From: Solirubrobacter taibaiensis
GTDB lineage: Bacteria; Actinomycetota; Thermoleophilia; Solirubrobacterales; Solirubrobacteraceae
Assembly (NCBI GenBank): GCA_027587225.1
Contig: JAPDDQ010000002.1
Location: 1-64,000 of the forward strand
Length of the DNA: 64,000 nt
Reading direction: 5' to 3'
The position numbers and the translations under genes were made by a program. Every line of letters starts with the position of its first letter. The first letter of the stretch is position 1. The notes below the pieces were generated by a model, which did not search any database, was not told where the DNA came from, and saw only the letters and a program-made list of their open reading frames with translations. Below are positions 59,159-64,000 of this stretch, piece by piece.

Positions 59159-59778
59159 AAAAACGCAAGCTCACGTTCCGGCGGCTGTCCGGGCTCGATC
59201 GCTCGGGCCCACCGCCGCCGGAGACCCAGGCGGGTGCGCCGCTGCGGCCCTGGACGATCCCGAACGCCATCGGGTACGTCCGGCTGCTGCTCGTGCCCGT
59301 GTTCCTGGTGCTCGCGTTGCAGTCGGAATCCGGGACGGACGCGCTGCCGGCCGTCCTGTTCGCGGTCATCGCCTGGAGCGACTACGCCGATGGGATCGCT
59401 GCCCGCGTGACGGGTCAGTACTCGCGCATGGGCGCGCTGCTGGACCCGCTCGTGGACCGGATGCTGATCGTCGCCGGCGTGATCGTGTGCTGGCACTTCG
59501 ACCTGCTCCCGCACTGGGCGCTCGCCGTGCTGACCGCCCGCGAGCTGTTCATGCTCGGCCTCGCCCGCTACGCGATGTCCAAGAACGTTGAGCTGAAGAT
59601 CAACTGGCTGGGTAGATGGGGCGTGTGGCCGGTGTTCAGCGCGTTGTTCTTCGCTTTGTGCAACGTCGACTGGCTGGCGCACGCCTGCCTGTATGTCGGG
59701 TTGGTGCTGGTACTTGGCTCGACCGTGCAGTACGTTCGTGATGGTCTCCGCATGGCGCGAGGCCAAGGCTCTACCTGA
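59140..59778 (+). CDS. CDP-alcohol phosphatidyltransferase (PgsA-like)
   Basis: 212 residues, GTG start within the last 19 nt of proS. Family motif SDYADGIAARVTGQYSRMGA followed by LLDPLVDRM contains all four catalytic Asp residues. About five membrane helices. Glycerophosphate as acceptor is likely but not shown. It opens the phosphatidyltransferase-RsiG-like-FHA-MerR cluster. Confidence 0.86.
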   Translation: MEDAPVEKRKLTFRRLSGLDRSGPPPPETQAGAPLRPWTIPNAIGYVRLLLVPVFLVLALQSESGTDALPAVLFAVIAWSDYADGIAARVTGQYSRMGALLDPLVDRMLIVAGVIVCWHFDLLPHWALAVLTARELFMLGLARYAMSKNVELKINWLGRWGVWPVFSALFFALCNVDWLAHACLYVGLVLVLGSTVQYVRDGLRMARGQGST

Positions 59779-59840
59779 GCTTTACGAACGCTATGCTTTC
59801 CCTTCCGTCTCGTCGCCCAGAGGAGAGGACTCGCTCACAG

Positions 59841-60101
59841 ATGGACACCTTCCCCGATCTCGGTTCACTCTCCGACCAGGAGCTCAAGGACCTCATCCAG
59901 CAGCTCACTGACGAGGAGCAGGAGGTGTCCTATCGCCGGCGGATCCTCCACGGCAAGATCGACATCCTCCGTGCCGAACTGGTCAATCGCCTCCGCAAGA
60001 AGCACGAGGGCGGCGAAGATGTCATCTCCGGTGCCGACGTCCAGCGCCTGACCGACATTCTCGCCGGTCGCGCCAGCGGCGGCGGCGACGACTCCATCTA
60101 G
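59841..60101 (+). CDS. RsiG-like small helical protein (candidate c-di-GMP-binding anti-sigma)
   Basis: 86 residues from the ATG at 59841. Two long charged helices predicted (about 11-56). Residues E26, S30, R33, H37 and D41 match the c-di-GMP motif of the anti-sigma factor RsiG, E(X)3S(X)2R(X)3Q(X)3D, with His in place of Gln. Only one copy exists here; Streptomyces RsiG has two and the Rubrobacter type one per chain. The tail is Gly/Asp-rich. Its sigma partner is not in the window. RsiG identity is inference from motif and size. Confidence 0.6.
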   Translation: MDTFPDLGSLSDQELKDLIQQLTDEEQEVSYRRRILHGKIDILRAELVNRLRKKHEGGEDVISGADVQRLTDILAGRASGGGDDSI

Positions 60102-60121
60102 AACGCGCGGAGGGTCGGCCT

Positions 60122-60595
60122 TTGGCCCGTCACTGCCCCGAGTGCGGGTTCGTCGTCACTGAGGGGGCGAACTACTGCCAGCGCTGCGGCGCGTACGTCG
60201 GCACGCGTGAAGACACGCGTGAAGACGCCACGACCGCGACGTACATGATCGACGACAAGACCGGCGAGTTGAAGCCGGTCGACGTCGGTGATGTCGCCGC
60301 CGCGACCGGCGCACTCGTCATTCGTTCCGGCGGCGGCCGGGTCGGTCAGTCGTACCCGCTCGAGGGTGACCGGCTCGTGATCGGGCGCTCGCCCGACGCG
60401 GCCGTCTTCCTCGACGACGTCACCGTCTCGCGCGATCACGCCGTGCTGGTGCGACGCTCGGGGCACTGGTTCCTGGACGACTCCGGGTCCCTGAACGGCA
60501 CGTACGTCAACCGGCGCCGGATCGAGTCGCACAAGCTCGAGGACGGCGACGAGTTGCAGGTCGGCAAATACAAGCTCACCTACCTGGCGCGTTGA
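60122..60595 (+). CDS. Zinc-ribbon/FHA protein (GarA/OdhI-like)
   Basis: 157 residues, TTG start with GGAGGG 8-9 nt upstream. N-terminal zinc ribbon HCPECGFVVTEGANYCQRCG (two CxxC), linker with EDATTATY, a candidate phospho-Thr site, then an FHA domain: VIGRSPDAAVFLDDVTVSRD HAVL with GSLNGTYVNRRRI. In mycobacteria and corynebacteria GarA/OdhI controls 2-oxoglutarate dehydrogenase and glutamate dehydrogenase. The zinc ribbon is an addition to that plan. It lies before a MerR gene as garA does. Confidence 0.82.
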   Translation: MARHCPECGFVVTEGANYCQRCGAYVGTREDTREDATTATYMIDDKTGELKPVDVGDVAAATGALVIRSGGGRVGQSYPLEGDRLVIGRSPDAAVFLDDVTVSRDHAVLVRRSGHWFLDDSGSLNGTYVNRRRIESHKLEDGDELQVGKYKLTYLAR

Positions 60596-60596
60596 G

Positions 60597-61391
60597 TTGA
60601 CCGTGACCGACGACGCCACGCCGCCGCCGCTCGCAGGCGAACCGCCGAAGGAGCCGGCGAGACCGACGAAGTCGCTCACGATCGGCGCGGTCTGCAAGGG
60701 GCTCCAGCAGGAGTTCCCGGACATCTCGATCTCCAAGATCCGGTATCTCGAGGATCAGAAGCTGGTCACGCCGCGGCGCACGCCCGGCGGCTACCGGCTC
60801 TACTCGCCGTCCGACGTGTCGCGGCTGCGGACGATCCTGCGCCTGCAGCGCGACGAGTACATGCCGCTGGCCGTGATCCGGCAAGAGCTTGCGGCCGGAC
60901 GGACGGTCTCCGAGGAGTCCAGTGCGGCGCCGAGCACGGACGGGGCGGCGCCCGCGGCGCGCCCGGCCGGTGGCGGATCGCCGCGGCGGATGTCGGTATC
61001 GGTGCGCCCGGGCGGCTCGACGTTCTCCCTGGACGACGTCGTCGAGGACACGGGCGCCGAGGCGCGGCTCGTGCAGGAGCTCGAGGACTTCGGGATCATC
61101 AAGGGCGAGCTCAAGGGCGGGACGCGCTACTACGACGAGACCGACCGCGAGATCGTGCGTGCCGTGCGCGAGCTGGCGGCGTACGGCGTGGCCGGGCGCA
61201 ACCTGCGCGTCTTCAAGTCCTCCGCGGAGCGGGAGGCGGCGCTGCTGAACCAGATCCTCGCGCCCTCATTGCGCTCACGGAACCCGGAGCGCCGGCGCGA
61301 GGCGCTCGACGCGCTCGAGAACCTCGCCGCCGTCGCCTCGCATCTGAAGCATCTGCTGCTGATCCGGGATCTGCGGCGGATCACCGGATGA
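60597..61391 (+). CDS. MerR-family regulator (FtsR-like)
   Basis: 264 residues from the TTG at 60597, or 262 from the GTG at 60603. MerR HTH: SLTIGAVCKGLQQEFPDISI, SKIRYLEDQKLVTPRRTPGGYRLY (split at 20). A Ser/Ala/Pro linker (about 100-135) leads to a second domain with a further winged-helix-like segment (QELEDFGIIKGELKGGTRYY). Length, position after the FHA gene and the start resemble Rv1828/FtsR, a regulator of division genes. No metal-binding Cys are seen. Confidence 0.82.
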   Translation: MTVTDDATPPPLAGEPPKEPARPTKSLTIGAVCKGLQQEFPDISISKIRYLEDQKLVTPRRTPGGYRLYSPSDVSRLRTILRLQRDEYMPLAVIRQELAAGRTVSEESSAAPSTDGAAPAARPAGGGSPRRMSVSVRPGGSTFSLDDVVEDTGAEARLVQELEDFGIIKGELKGGTRYYDETDREIVRAVRELAAYGVAGRNLRVFKSSAEREAALLNQILAPSLRSRNPERRREALDALENLAAVASHLKHLLLIRDLRRITG

Positions 61392-61909
61392 ACCTGGCGT
61401 CGTTCATCCGCGACATCCCCGATTTCCCCAAGCCGGGGATCGTGTTCAAGGACATCACGCCGTTGCTGCTGGACGCCGGCGCGTTGGACGCCGCGGTGTC
61501 GGGGTTGGCGGAGTGGGCGCGGCCGCTGTCGGTGGACTTCGTCGTGGCCGCCGAGGCGCGCGGGTTCATCCTCGGCGCGGCGCTGGCGCGGGAGCTCGGG
61601 GTCGGGTTCGTCCCGGCCCGCAAGCCTGGGAAGCTGCCGGGGGAGACCGTGTCGGCCGAGTACATCCTCGAGTACGGCGTGGACGCGCTGGAGATGCACG
61701 CGGACGCCCTCGCGCACGGTGCGCGGGTGCTGCTGCACGACGATCTGCTGGCCACCGGTGGTACGGCGGCCGCGCTCGTCGACCTGGTCCGCGGACGCGG
61801 CGCAGAGGTCGCGGGCTTCGGGTTCCTGGTCGAGCTGTCGTTCCTGGGCGGGCGCGCCAAGCTCGACGGGATCGATGTCGAGACGCTGATCGCCTACAGC
61901 GGCGAGTGA
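61388..61909 (+). CDS. apt: Adenine phosphoribosyltransferase
   Basis: 173 residues. IPDFPKPGIVFKDITPLL, FVVAAEARGFILGAALA and the PRPP motif VLLHDDLLATGGTAAALVDL. Purine salvage, adenine to AMP. ATG overlaps the MerR stop, and its stop overlaps the next GTG. Confidence 0.94.
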   Translation: MNLASFIRDIPDFPKPGIVFKDITPLLLDAGALDAAVSGLAEWARPLSVDFVVAAEARGFILGAALARELGVGFVPARKPGKLPGETVSAEYILEYGVDALEMHADALAHGARVLLHDDLLATGGTAAALVDLVRGRGAEVAGFGFLVELSFLGGRAKLDGIDVETLIAYSGE

Positions 61910-63459
61910 GGCGCGAGCAGGTCTTCTGGGGCTGGGGCGAGCCCGGGGCCGGGCCGTCGCTCCCTGAGCACGCGCGGGACCTGCTGCAGGGCGAGCTCGG
62001 CGTGTCGGGCGACGTGGTCTCCTCGCCGGTGGCGCTGGAGGACGTGTCGTTGCCGGCCGCGGTATTGCCGGACGGGCTGCGGGAGCGGCTCGAGGCGGTC
62101 GCGGAGGTGCGCGACGACGCGGCGGCGCGGGTGCTGCGGGCGCGCGGGAAGTCGTATCTGGACCTGCTGGCTTCGCGGTCCGGGGAGTTCGCGTCGGCGC
62201 CGGACGCGGTCGTCGCGCCGGGGTCGGAGGCGCAGGTCGCCGAAGTGCTGCGGCTGTGCGGCGAGTACGGCGTCGCCGTGGTGCCGTTCGGGGGCGGGAC
62301 GAGCGTCGTCGGCGGGCTCGCGGGGGAGCGTGGACGGTTCTCGTCGCTCGTGTCCTTGGACCTGGGCCGGCTGGATCGCGTGGTCTCGATCGATCCGCGG
62401 TCGCTGGTCGCGGTGTTCGAGCCTGGAATCCGCCTGCCGGAAGCGGATGCGGCGTTGCGGGCGCAGGGCCTCGCTTTGGGACACGTGCCGCAGTCGTACG
62501 AGTGGGCGACCGTCGGTGGGTGCGCGGCGACACGGTCTGCCGGGCAGACCTCCACCGGGCACGGGCGGATCGACGAGCAGGTCGTGGCGCTGTCGTGCGT
62601 GACGCCTTCGGGTGGGTTGTCCACGTTGGACGCGCCGGGGTCCGCGGCGGGTCCGTCGCTGCGCGAGCTCGTTCTGGGCTCCGAGGGAACGCTGGGCGTG
62701 ATCACGTCGGTCGCGCTGCGGGTGCGGCGCCGGGTCGAGGCGTCGTACGACGCATGGTCGGTGGAGTCGTTCATGGCCGGCGCGGACCTGCTGCGGGCCC
62801 TGGAGCAGGACGGGATCGCGCCCGACATCGCGCGGCTGTCCGACGAGCAGGAGACGCGGACGTCCTTGGCCTTGGCCGGGACCGGCACGGTGGGGCGGCG
62901 GCTGCTGGGCGGGCGCTGCCTGCTCGTGTGCGGCTGGCAGGGCGCGACGGGGCGGGCCACGGCCGCGCGGAAACTGGTGCGCGGCGGCGCGTTGCCGCTC
63001 GGGCCCTCGCCCGGACACGCGTGGGAGAAGTCCCGCTTCGCCGGGCCGCACCTGCGCGACGACCTGATGGACCGCGGCGTGCTGGTCGAGACGCTGGAGA
63101 CGGCGACGACGTGGTCGAACCTGGAGCGGCTCTACCGCGCGGTGCTGAGCGCGCTGCCGGGGCTGCACGTCGGGTGCCACATCTCGCACCTGTACCCGTC
63201 GGGCGCGTCGCTGTACTTCACGGTGCTCGGCGCGCAGTCCGACGATCCGGTCGCGCAGTGGGGCGCGTTCAAGGCCGCGGCCTGCCGGGCGATCGTGGAC
63301 CACGGCGGCACGATCACGCACCACCACGCGGTGGGACGCGATCACGCCGCGTATCTGCCCGCCGAGATCGGCGAGTTGGGCGTCGAGCTGCTGCGCGCGG
63401 TGAAGATCCGCTGCGATCCGGCCGGGGTCATGAACCCCGGCAAGCTCTTGGTGGACTAG
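61906..63459 (+). CDS. FAD-binding oxidase, alkyl-DHAP synthase-like
   Basis: 517 residues from the GTG at 61906 (overlaps the apt stop). PCMH-type FAD domain (VAVVPFGGGTSVVGGLAG, ELVLGSEGTLGVITSVALRV) and the C-terminal GTITHHHAVGRDHAAYLP, the triple-His motif of alkyldihydroxyacetonephosphate synthases; also CDPAGVMNPGKLL. It could make ether lipids or oxidise a hydroxy acid; a matching acyltransferase is not visible. Confidence 0.82.
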   Translation: MRREQVFWGWGEPGAGPSLPEHARDLLQGELGVSGDVVSSPVALEDVSLPAAVLPDGLRERLEAVAEVRDDAAARVLRARGKSYLDLLASRSGEFASAPDAVVAPGSEAQVAEVLRLCGEYGVAVVPFGGGTSVVGGLAGERGRFSSLVSLDLGRLDRVVSIDPRSLVAVFEPGIRLPEADAALRAQGLALGHVPQSYEWATVGGCAATRSAGQTSTGHGRIDEQVVALSCVTPSGGLSTLDAPGSAAGPSLRELVLGSEGTLGVITSVALRVRRRVEASYDAWSVESFMAGADLLRALEQDGIAPDIARLSDEQETRTSLALAGTGTVGRRLLGGRCLLVCGWQGATGRATAARKLVRGGALPLGPSPGHAWEKSRFAGPHLRDDLMDRGVLVETLETATTWSNLERLYRAVLSALPGLHVGCHISHLYPSGASLYFTVLGAQSDDPVAQWGAFKAAACRAIVDHGGTITHHHAVGRDHAAYLPAEIGELGVELLRAVKIRCDPAGVMNPGKLLVD

Positions 63460-64000
63460 CCTCCGCCGACGGCGGCGGTCGGGAGGTCGCCGCTGAGGAT
63501 GACCTTGCCGGGTTCCTTGGCGCCTTCGTCGTCGAGCGTGATCGCGACCCGCTGGTAGGTCTGCAGCCAGTCGAGGAACTCGTCGGTGTCGTCGTTGCCC
63601 GGCCCGGCGGCGGTGAGCTGACCGTCCTCGCCGACGGCGTCGCGCACGTCGCCGAGCAGGCGCGGCGCACCGTCCTCGCGCGTGAGCCAGATCGAGTAGC
63701 GCTGCCCCTCCGCGTTCGCGGCGATGCCCTGCGCGGCGATCGCGAACCGGACCGTGTCGTCGTTGGCCCGGAAGAGCTCCATCAGGCCGACGGCCGTCGA
63801 CCCGGCCGGGCCGCGCAGCAGGACCTGGTTCGCGGCCACGGCGGTGGTGGACGGCGTGGCCGTCGCCGTCGGCGGCGTGCCGGCGCTGGTCTCCGGCTCG
63901 TCGGTGCCGCGCGTGAAGACGAACGCGAGCACGATCGCCACGATCGCGAGCGCGGCGCCGATGAGCAGCGCGCCGCCGAGGCGGGAGGACGACTCGCGCG
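63456..64000 (-). CDS. Membrane-anchored protein with extracytoplasmic domain, 5' end beyond window
   Basis: 181 residues visible; the frame is open at the right edge. One membrane helix (LGGALLIGAALAIVAIVLAF), a Thr/Pro/Ala linker, then a beta-rich domain (QVLLRGPAGSTAVGLMELFR, YSIWLTREDGAPRLLGDV, AITLDDEGAKEPGKVILSG). Such domains occur in the outer part of anti-sigma-K-like proteins, but the N-terminal zinc-finger part would be outside the window. Its last 4 nt overlap the convergent oxidase gene. Confidence 0.6.
   Translation of the reverse strand, partial: RESSSRLGGALLIGAALAIVAIVLAFVFTRGTDEPETSAGTPPTATATPSTTAVAANQVLLRGPAGSTAVGLMELFRANDDTVRFAIAAQGIAANAEGQRYSIWLTREDGAPRLLGDVRDAVGEDGQLTAAGPGNDDTDEFLDWLQTYQRVAITLDDEGAKEPGKVILSGDLPTAAVGGG

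Overview
The window (about 70% G+C, GTG/TTG starts common, ATGA/GTGA overlaps between adjacent genes) looks like a chromosomal segment of a deep-branching actinobacterium, most likely Thermoleophilia/Solirubrobacterales. Supporting this assignment: a 16S-23S-5S operon, a SepF/YggS/YggT division cluster, a GarA-like FHA protein followed by a MerR regulator, a short RsiG-like protein, and a 23S rRNA without the long helix-54 insert of most Actinobacteria. The genus is an inference; no search was run.

Layout. 1-3.6 kb: a class A penicillin-binding protein (minus strand, cut by the window edge) and tyrS. 3.6-9.2 kb: one rRNA operon with tandem promoters, long-range processing stems, no spacer tRNA and paired terminators. 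9.5-17.8 kb: secreted proteins (lipase-like hydrolase, beta-helix protein), a pentapeptide-repeat protein, a YbjN-like protein, an isocitrate dehydrogenase-type enzyme and an HD-domain protein. 17.8-25 kb: murA followed without a gap by hisZ-hisG-hisD-hisB-hisH-hisA, then hisF after a small opposite-strand insertion that includes a decayed ion-channel fragment. 25-30.6 kb: a PQQ-type beta-propeller protein, a CCA-adding-enzyme-like nucleotidyltransferase and a secreted GH106-type rhamnosidase. 30.7-34.3 kb: yggS-sepF-proC-yggT-lspA-rluD. 34.5-59.2 kb: a conserved backbone rpsB-tsf-pyrH-frr-uppS-cdsA...dxr-rseP...ispG...proS, interrupted three times by accessory genes. 59.1-64 kb: a CDP-alcohol phosphatidyltransferase, an RsiG-like protein, a zinc-ribbon/FHA protein, a MerR regulator, apt, an FAD-linked oxidase and a membrane-anchored protein cut by the edge.

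The most unusual system is a family of nine near-identical 23-nt palindromes (arms TAAAGNGGGAC and GTCCCTCTTTA around one central base) together with a gene for a REP-associated tyrosine transposase (RAYT). In the block between cdsA and dxr, five consecutive gene junctions each carry exactly one copy. Four genes in the window take their stop codon from a copy, and one gene's start codon overlaps a copy. In a common orientation one arm is invariant and the other varies at a single position. The transposase has no stop of its own and reads through a palindrome into the antisense of its neighbour. I read this as a REP/RAYT system that shapes gene boundaries.

Other points: MurA has Asp in place of the fosfomycin-target Cys; many genes carry a -10-like hexamer only 6-13 nt before the start codon, suggesting leaderless transcription; two large secreted proteins share a C-terminal module; and the RsiG-like protein has a single candidate c-di-GMP motif with one substitution.
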